From positions 558,001 through 622,000 of the forward strand of contig BCKT01000009.1 of assembly GCA_003116875.1 (NCBI GenBank): a DNA stretch of 64,000 nucleotides, given 5' to 3'. Each line of letters opens with the position of its first letter. The first letter of the stretch is position 1. A program made the position numbers and the translations under genes. Positions 47,286 to 58,576 of the stretch are shown here, piece by piece. Source of the DNA: Takashimella koratensis (lineage: Eukaryota; Basidiomycota; Tremellomycetes; Trichosporonales; Tetragoniomycetaceae). The notes beneath the pieces are model-generated. The model was not told where the DNA came from. It searched no databases and saw only the letters and a program-made list of their open reading frames with translations.

Positions 47286-50163
47286 ATGTCTATACCCTCT
47301 ATACCTATCCCCATGTCCTCCTCTCTCCCCTCCCCCTCCCCTTCCCCCCCACCTCCCTCTCCGCCCCCCTCTTCCTTGCCCGCCGGTACTTCCTCTCTAT
47401 CTGCCCCGATCCTCTCCCTCCCTCCCGAACTCCTCGACCTTATCCTCTCCCACGTCCCGGCCGATGCCCGATCTTATACCGCTGCTTCACTCGCGCACGT
47501 ATTCCCGTCACACCCACCGGCACCGCGGCATCTCTGGCGACATGTGGTCGTGGGTCGTCCGACGCAGCTGAACCCCATGTGGAAGAGATTAAGAGAGGAT
47601 GAAAAAGTTCAGCCGGGAACAAGTGGAGGAGCACTGGCGAGAACTTATGCCCAGGTAAATGGCGTGGATCTAGGTTGGGAATAGGGGAGAGTTGGTTAAG
47701 GAGTCTTTAGGTGGGAAGAACCATGCTGACCCGATTTCTGCAGCGATCATGGAAAGGAGACGCCGATATCGTGAACAAGTAAGTCTACCTACCAACTTAC
47801 TATAATCCTCTCGCCCATCTCAACCACTGTATCCTGACTCAGTGCCGCTGACACGCCATCCCGACAGCGTTCTACGTTGCCTCCCGCTCCTAGACACCCT
47901 TATCCTCAACATCGGTACCAATTTCATGCCTGAACACTTGCAGGAGATGTTTGAGGATGCTCGGCCCGGTGTGAAGCGGCTCGAGATGCGGTTTAGGCCC
48001 TATGTAGAGACAGCGAGCTATTACCAGTTTCTTAGTGGTGAGTCGGGTCGGAGTCGAGTTGCTTCCTCCTCTATTCACTTTCCTCCTCGTTGTTTGTCCT
48101 TGCTAGTTTCCTGTGATCATTTGGGCAACTCATTCCTTTTTCTTTACACTCATGGGTCATGACTAACCCACACAGGTTCATACTTCGACACCGCGATCGA
48201 GACACTGTACCGACGCTGGCCTGAGATGCCCAACTTCACGCACTTGTCCATCGTGCAGGATCTCCCTCCTCGGGGTACTGCTCCCCCCACTGCCGTCAAC
48301 TCGGGAATGACCAGCCTTGCCGCGAGCGTTTCCGGCCTTACGCTCGATACGAACACACCCTCGTCCGCTACTGCTACCACGACGACTCCATCCGTTGCGA
48401 CTTCTGCTCTCACCTCCGTGGCCAACTCTACCACCGCGTCGAGGTCTTCCACCCCTCCACCGGCCGAGGCAGACACTGAGCACCAACCGACCGAGCCTAC
48501 AGAGCCCGCAGGGCCCAAGGGGTACACGGGCCACGGTCCCTTCCCGTACTTGTCTGAGAAGATGGGATTCGCCAAACCTAAATCTTTCGCTCAACCCATC
48601 GTCTTCTTCGACGTCAAGTGCCTCGCTCGATTCGGTGCATCCCCCGTCGCGCGCAACATAACTCACTTGCGACTCCGCGTCCCGTCTCGCGAGATTGCCC
48701 GGTATCTCATCTCCGACCCTGGACACTTCTCCCTCCACCCGTCATCGTCTCCTTCCTCCGACCTCTTCCCGGCTCTTCGTTACCTCGACCTGAGCACGAC
48801 CAATCTGCGGATCGACGTGACCCTGCAGACGTTGCTGAGGCTGTACGCGCGACTCGAGCACCTCGTGCTTGATCGTGTCAACCTTTTTGGCTTTCAAGCT
48901 CGCGACAAGGGACCCGAGCTGTGTCGGTCCCTTGGCGCGCTGGTGGTTGCTGCCGGTCTGGCAAGGGGGAAAGAGAGGGAGCGCGCGATCGCGGCTTGGG
49001 AGTTGAGTGAGCGCGAGAGGGAGGCGAGAGCAGAAGCGGAAAGACGGAGGATGCAGCAGCTCGTCGCGGGGACCAACCGCGGTGCAGGGGAAGGAGCGGA
49101 CGAGGACGAGGATGAGGAAGTCCGGGCTCAGCGGGAGAACGAGAGAGCCGCACAGGAAATGCGCGAAGAGATGCAGCGACAAATCGAGCAAGCTCGATCT
49201 CGACGTGGCCACCGATCCGCTGCAATGTCTACTTTCTCTCTACGCGACCGACCTCTTCGACGCGGTGCAAACCCCTCGGCTTCGTCCTCTTCTTCCGCAG
49301 GTCCCGCTGTTCCTCTACCTGCTGCCGACAAACTCTTCTTCGTCCTTCCTCCGTTACCGACGCTCAAGACCATCTGCATCGGAGGGGAAGCACACCAGTT
49401 GCCCCCGAACAAGGTCGCTGATTGGGAAGACAGTTTCCATGCGGGTTGGAGAGAAGGGCTGGCGAAGCTGCTTGGATGGGCAGTTCATGTGGTGGACAAG
49501 TACGAGCGAGCGGTTAGGAAGGCTGACGAGTGGAGGGCGGAGGAAGCCAAGGCGTTGATAGGTGGCGGCAAAGGGTCGAGTGCGGCGACAACCTCGAGTG
49601 GGAGCGGGTCCAAGGGAGCGACGGGGAAGGCCAAAGCGAAACATGCGGCTCCTGTCAAAGGGAAAACAGCAGGCGCAGCGACAAAAGTTAAACCGCCCAC
49701 TGATGTGAGGTTGTACCGATTCTTGAGACCTGACGAGGTGGTTAAACGATACGACCCAGCCGACCCTACCGCAGACCTTGTTCAAGTTCTTCCTCGCGAC
49801 TACTGGGCCGACCTGCAAGCCTCACACGCCGGTGTTGACGACGACTCTTACCTCTCTTCTCCCTCTTCCTCACACGGCCACGACCGCAACCACGACCAAG
49901 ATCAGCTCGGATCTATATCCGACCCTCGTGCGTGCCTCGACGCTTATCGCCTCGCCATCGCCGATGCGGAACTATGGACAGTGAATCATTCTCACCGCCC
50001 ACCTTGCGTCCTGTGTACGGTCCCAGATTGCGAAGGACCCGCGCGACGAGGCGCGGAAGGCGAGAGAGTGGATGGGAGAGGTGGGATGAATGGGAAACAC
50101 AGAGAAGGGTGTGGACATGAGGTCGGTCGGCAGAACTGGGGTTGGGCAGGTGTAGAAGGGTAA
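47286..50163 (+). CDS. F-box-like protein with C-terminal Cys/His cluster
   Basis: Four exons (47286-47654, 47744-47778, 47868-48037, 48176-50163) give 853 aa. After a Pro/Ser-rich start, residues 41-70 (ILSLPPELLDLILSHVP and following) resemble an F-box, suggesting a Skp1-bound ubiquitin-ligase adaptor. Leucine-rich stretches follow (VLRCLPLLDTLILNIGTN, RYLDLSTTNLRIDVTLQTLL, RLEHLVLDRVNLFG), consistent with LRR-like folding. A long charged coiled coil lies around bases 48960-49210 (many R/E/A), then an Ala/Gly/Lys-rich linker. The end has a Cys/His cluster (CVLCTVPDCEG ... REGCGHEVG) that may bind zinc. The stop at 50161-50163 overlaps a perfect GTAAGT, so a further tiny exon cannot be excluded. 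No substrate can be named. Confidence 0.7.
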
Positions 50164-50423
50164 GTCTTACGTACATGCAGTGTGTCCTTCAAGAGATATA
50201 TCTAGTCTTTTCTGAAGGATTGGATAGAGGTGTAGAGGTGGTCGTCATTGTACCTTGTCAACTTGGCTCTCATGTATCCTACCGCTATCGGTGCCTTGTT
50301 CATCTCCACTGCTTCCGTTGAAATCAAACGATGTGCACAGATTAAATACATAGAAGTACATCCTAACAACCTTGGCATCTACCAGCTACTGGACCAACTA
50401 TAGTCACTGACCTGGGTTCAAAG
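50164..50423. other. Convergent spacer between F-box-like gene and ASE1
   Basis: 260 bases holding both transcript ends. No gene is seen. Confidence 0.4.
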
Positions 50424-53400
50424 CTAAAACACATCCTCGTCCTCCTCTACCACTCCATCATCCATCACTGCTGCACGAGCCATCAACAGTCCACCGGCTA
50501 CTGATTGTCTCGGCTTGAAACTCTGTCTTCGCGACGACGTTTTCTTTGACCCAGTCGCTGCGACCTTGGCTAGTCCGTTTGTTTTCCCAGCAGGCGGGAG
50601 GTTGGCCCTACTTGAGCTCCCAAAGACCGACAAGCTCGGCTGACCAGCAGCTACCAGTCGACCTCTAGAAATCCCGGACGCAGACCCCATCCCTGATCCT
50701 GACCCGGAGGCTGACCCAAACCCGATCGGCGTGGGCGTGTTCATCATTGGACTAGGCAACGCCATTCGCCCTCCTACTCCGGATTGACGCGATACCGTGC
50801 TCGGAGGGTGCATCATTGTCATTGTCGAACTCGATGCGTATCCAAAAGTCGAAGCAGAAACAACCCGCGGTTTGGCAGCTGAATGAGGAACTTTGGTTGA
50901 TGCCGCAGATGCAGAAGCGACTCGCGCTCGCTTGGCGATGCCACCTGCACCACCGGCGGTAGCAGGGGTAGGCGCGTCGCGTTTCCTTGATACGGTAGTT
51001 CCAGGCCCACCGAGACCAAGACCCGCAGTCCCACGCGAAGCAGGCGCAGGAGTCGCGTGTTTCGCCGCGGGCGCAGGCGCGAGACCGAGTTTAGCCAACT
51101 AACAGGGGTTAAATGTCAGTCTCTGATAGAGGGCAGGATTATCTTTGCCAAGCGAGTAATGATCAAGCTTCGACTTACTCGTTTGGCCTCTTTAGCAGCT
51201 TCTTTAGCGGCCACGGCATCGTTGATTGTATCCACGACTCGCTCGCCGCGCGCGGTAAAGATACGCCCGTTCTCTTCTTCCCACGCAGGCAAGGACTCGA
51301 GCAGTTCTGCTTCGATCTGGGAACGGGGCAATAGCTCGTTAGCTTGCAACTCTCTCCAGGTGTCTCTCATGAAGAAACCCCCCCGCAGTGTCTCTCTCTC
51401 TTCTTGGCAGAGATACTCGAGTCACAAAGACTATCCGAAAGCGTCACTCACTTTCGGCTTGAGTTTCTCCACCCGTTTCCTCATTTTCTCTTCCTTCAAC
51501 ATCGCCGTCCCCCTCTTCTTGAATCGATTCGGATCCGTCGCGCTCCGTTCAAGCTCCTCCTCGTCCTCTTTCAAGCTTAACCATTCTTTAACACGGGGCA
51601 GGAAAGTGCTCTTGAGTTCGACTTCGAGACGAAGTCGTTCGGCTTCATCCTCATGTTCCTTTAACAGCTCTTCAGAGAAGTCGTCTGCGGCCGGGTATCA
51701 GCACGAGCATATTGAATTCCTCTTCGTCTCTTTCGATGCAAGACAATGCACAACTTGAACTCACCATTGATAAAAGCGCCAAATTCGCCCTTTTCGTCGT
51801 CACCCATCATCAAACTATCTTGCAACGCCGCAATCTCTTTCCGAACACCAACGACGAATGAAGACAAACTCGTTCTTCGAATCTCGAGCACTCGTTCGAG
51901 CTCCTCCTCGTACTGAACGTTATCAGCACGAGTTTTCTTACCCACCAACACATTGCACAATCCCTTCAAACTTCTCACTTACCGCTCGGATGGTCATTTC
52001 CCCGCTCCCGCGATTACTCTCGATGAACTGATCAATTGTCTCTTGTGGGATATCCAACCTTGACCAAAGCGGTTCAATCTTCTCATACAACTCTTGAATC
52101 CTGGCGTCACGTTCATTCTTCTCGTTCATCCACTACCCCACCCAGCAAGAATCTCGTAAGCTTTTGAATCCAACGTCCGTTCTCATTGGAGCTGATTTAT
52201 TTCAACCCTCAAGACCAACTCACCAGCTCAAGAAGGGTCTCGGTCCACGAGATCAACCCCATTTCCGGCTCGACCCCTTCCATCCCTTGAATCTCTACGC
52301 CTTCTGCGTCTTCCTCGGTCGGAACGAGGTTCACTGCCATGATCTCGCCCAGTAGGCTCTCGTACCGCGCATGGTCTCCTGGTCGCTCCTCAAGTTCTGA
52401 GGAAGGGACCAAGTGTGTGGGGAAGGCATGTGATCGCGACGAGCCAAAGGGCGCGAGATCAAGTTCGGCATGATACCATATCAAGTCGTTGAACGAAGTC
52501 TCGAGGTTCCGGAGTCGAACATCCTGTAATCGGGGTTAGATTGTTGACATGTAAAAAGAGAAATATAGAACGGGCTAGTCATGGACTAGAACTCACACGT
52601 TCAGAGAGAGCACGTTCCATTGCTTGTTCGAGCTCCTCAACCACCGCTTCGCCCACATCAAACCACTCTGTCCTCGTTTGCCCCACGTCACTCTCAGCTT
52701 GACCACTCTGACCACCCGCACGACCCGAATGTCGCTTGTTGATGGTCGGCGCAGTGTGCGCGGTTTGCGCAGATACCGACGCGGTGCTCAGTCTGCTCTG
52801 GGTTGGAATGGATCGGGGAAGCGCAGACGAGCCAGGGATCGCCTCGAGAGGTTTCGGTGGGTCAAAGGGGGGTCCAAGAAGGACAGCAAGGCGTTCTACA
52901 GTCGCGAGGAGGTCTACAGAAACGAATGTGTCAGCTTGGCCATCAAGGATGCCGAGGAGGATTCACCTTCAACTTTTGACAACCGTTCGTCGTAAAACTA
53001 GAAGATTTCAGCGTCTCTTCAAGTTCACAAAGATCCCCAACCACGCATGCATGGGACCTTGACTGACCTTTTCGAGCTCTTCTGTTTGTTTGATCAACCG
53101 CGCGTGTTGCGTTGGCAAAGGCTGCAACAATCAAGTATCAGCGACCTCTCAGGCCTTCACTCTTTTCCTTACTCAAACCCAAACCCACCTCATGCTCCGA
53201 GCTCTCTCTTCTCGCCATTGCAACCACGCTTCTCCCCTTTTCACCCAAGGCCTTTGCCAACCCTGCCAAGGCCTTTTTCCCTTCCCCAACCATCGTTTCC
53301 CATTCCCCTACTTCATCTTCGCGCCCACGGACGACCGAGGTGATTGCCGCACGGACCGCGGCGTCGATCCGCGCCAGGTCGGTCGCGAGCGCAGTAGGTG

Positions 53401-53530
53401 GGAGAGCAAGTTGGGTGTGCAACGAAGTAAGGAGTGGGATCTGTTCAGAGATGTAGGTCGGGATGTCGGTCGGTGTGAGAAGGACCGAGGTTGACGGGTC
53501 CGAAAGGGAAGAGAGAGAGGGGTCTGCCAT
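50424..53530 (-). CDS. ASE1: Microtubule-bundling protein of the Ase1/PRC1/MAP65 family
   Basis: Antiparallel microtubule crosslinker of the anaphase spindle midzone. The minus-strand gene starts at 53530 (MADPSLSSLS) and has about nine exons. The N-terminal half is coiled-coil, with LPTQHARLIKQTEELEK and FYDERLSKVE coded by small exons. The spectrin-like microtubule-binding domain has the family core: LYEKIEPLWSRLDIPQETID, then FIESNRGSGEMTIRAYEEELERV. Next come DFSEELLKEHEDEAERL and the VKEWLSLKEDEEEL block. The C-terminus (from about 51100 downward) is basic, Ser/Pro/Ala-rich and disordered, as in other Ase1 proteins, and should hold CDK sites and localisation signals. The stop lies at 50424-50426. 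The gene is divergent from CHO1. Confidence 0.92.
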
Positions 53531-53955
53531 GATGGGCAGAGGGGAGAAAGGGAACAGCGATGCAGGCGATGGTGGAAACTTCCAAGTAGATTGATAGAGA
53601 CGTGTTGTGAAGAGGTGGTGAATGTGTATGGGTGTTGTGAGTTCTGGCCGTGATTGTGGTTGTAGTTGTAGTTGTAGTTGTGATTGTTGTTGATTGATTT
53701 GTTGACACGAAAACAGTCTGTCAGTCACGGGCTGGCTGGTTTTGGATCAACCATCTACGCGGGCCCTATTCCCTCCCCCCATTTAAGGCAGAATTGCTCC
53801 CGATGGTTCCGATTGTATGACGTTTGATCCATCTCCCTCGCTCCGGCGTTGGTTGCATTTTCACCCCAACCTCACTCTCACTCTCACCTCTTGGCAACTA
53901 ACCCCCCCTCACTCCCCAACCTACACCTACCCCTACCCCTACCACCCACATAGAC
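53531..53955. promoter_or_regulatory. Divergent ASE1 / CHO1 promoter region
   Basis: 425 bases between start codons. It contains a GTAGTT-type repeat on the ASE1 side and a CCCTAC repeat just before the CHO1 ATG. No inositol/choline-response element was recognised. Confidence 0.5.
53655..53682. repeat. GTAGTT hexamer repeat in the ASE1 leader
   Basis: Four tandem copies of a GTAGTT-like unit, grading into GATTGTT copies, in the 5' leader of ASE1. Confidence 0.65.
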
Positions 53956-55075
53956 ATGGCACAGCGCACAGCGGCTGGGAAGGCCAACGCAGCGACCGAG
54001 GAGAAACCAGTCATCACCGAACAGATGGAGGCAAAAGTCAAGCAGCTTCAGCAGTACAGAGATGACTCGGGTCACTTTTCCCTCGTCCGGTGAGTAGAGT
54101 TGGAGTATTATGGTTTCCACTTGGCATCTCGTCTCGCTCCACAATCTTTCAAGTATCCATCACGCTCAGATATGTGGATACTGCTGTTCTTATAGCTATC
54201 ACGGTGCTGACGACCACACTCAACCCTTTGTCCTCTATATCAACTTCATGTCTCTCCTGCCCGCCACTCCCGATCGCTTGGCCGCTCCTGTCCATATCGC
54301 AATGGCTACCTTTCAACCTCATCTTATCCTATCTCTCCAACCTATCCCTCGCTCGACCAACACGTAGCAACTTCCGCCTCGCCGACTTGATCACAATCAT
54401 GAACGGTGTCTGCGGCACTTTGTCCATCCTCACCTCTGTCCGTTTCATCTCACTCTCCTCCAACCTCCCGGGCCCACCTTCTCCTGAAGCCCTTCGCACT
54501 CTCTACTTTGCGCACCTCCTACCTATCCTCGGGTTCGGCTTTGACGCACTGGACGGTAAAGTTGCTCGATGGATGGGCGGCGGTTCGATGTTGGGCCAAG
54601 AAATGGACTCGCTTGCCGACCTCGTCAGTTTCGGTGTTGCCCCCGCGACCCTCGCGTTCTCTCTCGGCCTCCGAACAAGCCTCGACGTCCTCGCACTGCT
54701 GTTGTTCGTCTCGGCGGGACTGGCGAGACTGGCGCGGTTCAATGCGACCGTTGCGTTGATTCCGGCAGACTCGAGTGGGAAGTCAAAGTACTTTGAGGGT
54801 CTACCAATCCCATCTTCGCTCGCGCTCACCAGCATGATGGCGTACTGGGTCAGCCAAGGTTGGTTCCTCCTCGGCACGAAGGGAAGTGCAGATGTTCCTC
54901 TTGGAACCGTGGTGTTGTGGGGCCAACCAGGCGGGTCGGGAGAGGTTCACGTTGCGTCCGGCATTTTCGCCATCTGGGCAGCGATGATGGTCTCAAAGAC
55001 CCTCAGGGTGAGTCTGGGTCGAGGAAGATTACAATGAGGATATGCTGACGCGGGTGATAGATTCCGAAACCGTAA
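53956..55075 (+). CDS. CHO1: CDP-diacylglycerol-serine O-phosphatidyltransferase (phosphatidylserine synthase)
   Basis: ER membrane enzyme that makes phosphatidylserine from CDP-diacylglycerol and serine. Three exons (53956-54089, 54368-55007, 55061-55075) give 262 aa. The CDP-alcohol phosphotransferase motif is complete: D104-x2-D107-G108-x2-A111-R112-x8-G121-x3-D125-x3-D129. Before it sits the type-II PS synthase segment FRLADLITIMNGVCGTLSI. Several hydrophobic helices follow. The N-terminus is hydrophilic (about 45 residues), typical of fungal Cho1. Intron 1 is 278 nt, several times longer than most here, and the last exon codes just IPKP and a stop. The gene is divergent from ASE1 and convergent with the first G-gamma gene. 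Confidence 0.95.
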
Positions 55076-55439
55076 AGTGTCGAAGAAGAAAGAGTACAAA
55101 GTGCAGTCGTTCATAATGTCCCCTCTCATGCAAGTATCGTGGCGGGAAAGTCAATTCAACAGATCAGTGATTCAGATTCTTCCTGATGGGGTTGAATCAC
55201 CCCGCCAGGCCAACTCGGCAAGATGGAGCACGATTGCATCATCGGGAAGAGATAGGGCAGAGATATGAGCAGAGTCTGGTGGGTCGAGAGACCGCAAGGG
55301 AGATATGATCGACTTTTTTTGGTTTGAGTGATAACGATCTTCTGGGGTTTCTTTCTGGGGGCGAGTTTGAACAGAGAGAGTCGGCTGAGGGAGAAGGAAG
55401 TCCCCGTGCTCGAACGAGAGCGAGAAGGAGTTGGAGGGG
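55076..55439. other. Convergent spacer between CHO1 and the first G-gamma gene
   Basis: About 360 bases with both 3' UTRs. A run of seven T lies near 55313-55319. No gene is seen. Confidence 0.45.
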
Positions 55440-56009
55440 TTACATGACTAACGGAGAAGATGTCAGGGAAAGCTCTCAGAGTTAGAGATTAGACAGCTAG
55501 GAGTGAGCGAGTACAACACCTCACCTGAGCAGCAGCCTCCAGACTCGACGGGAGCGTACGGGTCTTCGCCCTTTGGCAGCGCGCCCCAGAGTGACGGGAT
55601 CTGAGGATAGTTAGCCTTCTCTCCGGGCGATATTGGCAAGCTCCCGGTATTGGGCAGGTTGGACGAGGATTTGAGAGTGGGGTGGGAGAGGAATTAGAGG
55701 TGGTAGGGTTAGCCACGTACGAGCGGGTCCTTTGTCTGGCGGGTATAGTTGATCAAGCTAGGCTGTTGTCAGCGCTGTGCGTGGGTCTTTGGGGCTATAG
55801 AAGAATCCAAGGTGTGATACAGGTCGGTCGGTGGATGGATGGATTGAGATAGTATCCGTACATCAAAGCACGATCTCGACTCACTTGAGACTAGCAATGC
55901 TGACCATGACCCGAGGCCGAGCGAGCTCTTCCCTAAGTCGATGGTTGTTCTCGAGCAATCGACGAAGCTTGAGCTCTTGCATTGTGACTTTGGTCGTGCG
56001 GGTAGACAT
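55440..56009 (-). CDS. Heterotrimeric G-protein gamma subunit, tandem copy A
   Basis: Gamma subunit that partners G-beta and anchors it to the plasma membrane in pheromone or nutrient signalling. Four exons on the minus strand (55885-56009, 55721-55757, 55525-55600, 55440-55447) give 81 aa, all too short to stand out as open frames. The N-terminal coiled-coil helix KLRRLLENNHRLREELARPRV pairs with G-beta. The KDPL-IPSLWG segment and acidic/Pro turn GEDPYAP are typical of fungal G-gamma. The protein ends GGCCSVM: a CaaX box (CSVM) for farnesylation, with a neighbouring Cys that could be palmitoylated. The last exon is only 8 nt and supplies part of the Val codon, Met and stop. A paralogue of identical exon pattern lies just upstream. 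Confidence 0.88.
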
Positions 56010-56941
56010 GGTGGTGGTGGTGGTGGTTGTGGAGAGGAGAGATGTGGAGAGAGAGGTAGGCTTTGATGAGAGAGTGATGGATTGAGACGAGGAGAGAAAC
56101 GAAGGTGGGTTGGTAGAGGAAAGGTCGAGCGCGAGAGTGGGTGGCGGAAGTGACAATGACGATGCGACGATGAGGATGCTAGAGCAGAGTAAAGGACAGA
56201 TGAAGAAGTGAGGAAGTGGGGAAGTGAAGAAGTGGATGAAGAGAGGAAAGAGAGGGAGAGACGGAGAGAGGGGTGGATGCTTTGGTCGTCGAGTCGAAGC
56301 CCAAGCCTTTTCCAAAGGACGTCCTTGTCCCGTCCTCTGCTCAGCTCTGCAACCATCACATCACTCCCTCGTCACTAGCACCATTGCGGCTATCCCAATT
56401 CAGCAGGTGTGAGGATCCGAGCAGAGCCCTATTGAGCATCGACTATTGGGATTCAGCGTTTGACACTGTTGCTTGGTCTCTACATTCCAGGTACAATACA
56501 GTCCTAGTGTTAGCACCTCGCGAGGTACGGGTGTATGTATCCCCTGGAGACTGGACAGGTTGGCGGGCTGTGCTCTGTGCTCAACAGGCGGTCAAAGCGT
56601 CGCACGGCGCCATCAACCATCACTCTTAACAACCGTCGACCATCCTTGCACCCAAAGCCTTACCCCAAGGTAAAGGCGGTCAACTGTGGCTTGATTGCTG
56701 CTCTCCCCCCGTCTATCTTCCTCCTTACCATGCGTCCCGAGCCCACACCCTTTCATACCAACTACTTGTTACAATGCATCAATCGAGTTTACAAAGATTC
56801 CAAAGATAAAGATACTTCGCTCAGACATAATCGACCCAGTTCCTCGAGATCAGCATCACCCTTCTTCCAACACCCGACACCTGGCACCTGGCACCTGGCA
56901 CCTATCTCCGCTAGCTCGCGATCATATCGACGCCGAACGAA
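56010..56941. other. Spacer between the two G-gamma genes
   Basis: 0.93 kb holding the promoter of copy A and the 3' end of copy B. It includes a GGT run at 56010-56030 and a GGCACCT repeat (separate entry). Open frames here are not supported. I could not identify a convincing pheromone-response element. Confidence 0.45.
56877..56904. repeat. GGCACCT heptamer repeat
   Basis: Four tandem copies of a 7-bp unit (first slightly degenerate), about 40 bases from the stop codon of G-gamma copy B, in its 3' UTR. Confidence 0.7.
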
Positions 56942-57674
56942 TTACATGACTACATGCGGTGACAACATCAGCGGTGCTCTCGTCTGTCCAAGAGCAGAGG
57001 AGAGAGAGAAGTGGGAGATCACTCATGAAAGGGTATGATGGAGACAAGGACCGAGGAGAAACTCACCGATACAGCACCCGCCTTCCGCTTTCACATCGTA
57101 CGGGTCATCTTTCAGCTCGCCCCACAGGCTCGGAATCTATCGACGAGGCAAGCAACAGGGAAAAGGAGGTAGCGAGGAAGTGGGAAGGAAAATAGAGAGC
57201 CAAAGCGCCAACCGTCAGCTTTAGCCCGTGCGCATCAAGCCAACCCTCGAGCCAACCCTCGAGCCCAGACCAAGAGCCTAACCCAGCCCGCAGCCATTCG
57301 AGGACAGACGTACCAGTGGGTCCTTGTGTTCTCCGCAATACTTGACTAGTCTGGACAGCGTCAGTATCGGATCCTGGACTCGGTAACTGCAACTGCGGAC
57401 TATACACCATGTGCAGTCTGCCTAACGCGGGATCAATGCGATCACTACGAAAGCGACACCGACCCATGCAGGCAGGGTAAGGGACGCAAGACAGGGCGTG
57501 ATGGAGTGACAAACGACCTGGTGGGGATACTCACGATACGCTCGCCTCGCTTACTCGGACTCGAGGACGGGCCAAGTCTTCTCGAAGCCGTTGGTTGTGT
57601 TCGACCAAGCGACGGAGCTTGAGCTCGGCCATCGGCTGGCGTCGAGGTCGGGTCGTCGCTGGGGCTGGTTCCAT
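56942..57674 (-). CDS. Heterotrimeric G-protein gamma subunit, tandem copy B
   Basis: Second G-gamma subunit. Four minus-strand exons (57535-57674, 57314-57350, 57067-57136, 56942-56949) give 84 aa. The order matches copy A: coiled-coil helix [21 protein letters not shown], then [21 protein letters not shown] and DDPYD. The end is GGCCIVM, a CaaX box (CIVM) with an adjacent Cys. Exon 2 is 37 nt and exon 4 is 8 nt, exactly as in copy A, with the same phases, so the pair arose by tandem duplication. The proteins have diverged clearly in the N-terminal 15 residues and the loop between DPL and the CaaX box, which suggests distinct roles. Start chosen at 57674; an internal Met at codon 16 is an alternative. 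Confidence 0.88.
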
Positions 57675-58576
57675 CGGCGCGGCTCAAGTGTGGGTGTGGG
57701 TGTGAGTGAGGGGGAGGGGAAGCGGGAGGGGTAGGTGATGATGTTTGAGACCAAGGGACAAAGAGCACAGATATGTCGGTGCGTCGATGACTGTAGGTAG
57801 TGGGTGGTGGTGGTGGACGAGAATGCTGGTTCGATTCGGTGGCAGTTGACCTTTGGGCGCATTTGATTTCTTTTTGTTTGGCCAGGGTAAAAAGGTCAAA
57901 AGCGACTCAGGCACGGGGCAATAATGAAGACGAGGACAATAGGGGATTAGTCTCGAGGGAAGAGGCGGGCGAGTAAGGCTGTGATGCTGGATGATGGCAT
58001 GGGGAAGGGGGGATGGCTGCCGTCGATACATGACCGTCCATGGATCTGGTCATCTCCAGTGGTCATGTCCATAGCTTGTAGGCAGGGGAACGTGAGGTAG
58101 GTTGGGAGGTCTTAACAGATGTCCATCCTTTCCGTCCTCGGTTAATACTATCAACTTTGGTAGAGTTCAGCAGTCCAGTCCACAGTCCACTATCCACCAG
58201 ACATCGCTTTGCTACTGAAGACGCAACACGACCCGAGTTGATCAACTCGTCTGTCGTCTTGACCATGACTCGCAGGCCTGGAATAGTTGGGCACAACTCA
58301 ACGCTCAAGGATGGCCGCTCAGTATGTACGGTGCTGACAAAGGTCGAATGGAGGTCGATCGGGGATGGCATCCTTTGGGACATAGATGCACTCACTCACA
58401 CACAAGATCTGACTCAACCGTGACCACCTTCCTTCTTGCCTTGATCCCCTCCTACCTTGTCTTCCCTTGTCTTCCCTCACCTTCCCTCACCTTCCCCCTC
58501 TCTCCGCCTCCTCCTCCATCTTCAATCTCACCCACTCACCCACTCCCTCACCTGCACACCTCCACAGCCCCTCACA
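57675..58576. promoter_or_regulatory. Divergent promoter region between G-gamma copy B and coiled-coil gene
   Basis: 0.9 kb between start codons. A GT-rich GGTGTGGGTGTG tract lies in the copy-B leader (about 57687-57712), and a repeat of CTTCCCTCAC-like units lies in the leader of the coiled-coil gene (about 58455-58500). No RNA gene is seen. Confidence 0.45.

Noticed and set aside
53840..53955. CCCTAC/CTACCC repeat before CHO1 considered as a telomere-like repeat
   Set aside because: Only a few imperfect hexamers in a normal C-rich leader between two housekeeping genes; not a telomere and no sign of a chromosome end.
54110..54367. 85-codon frame inside CHO1 intron 1
   Set aside because: Not in frame with a better CHO1 start; the flanking exons join perfectly without it and give the conserved family sequence.
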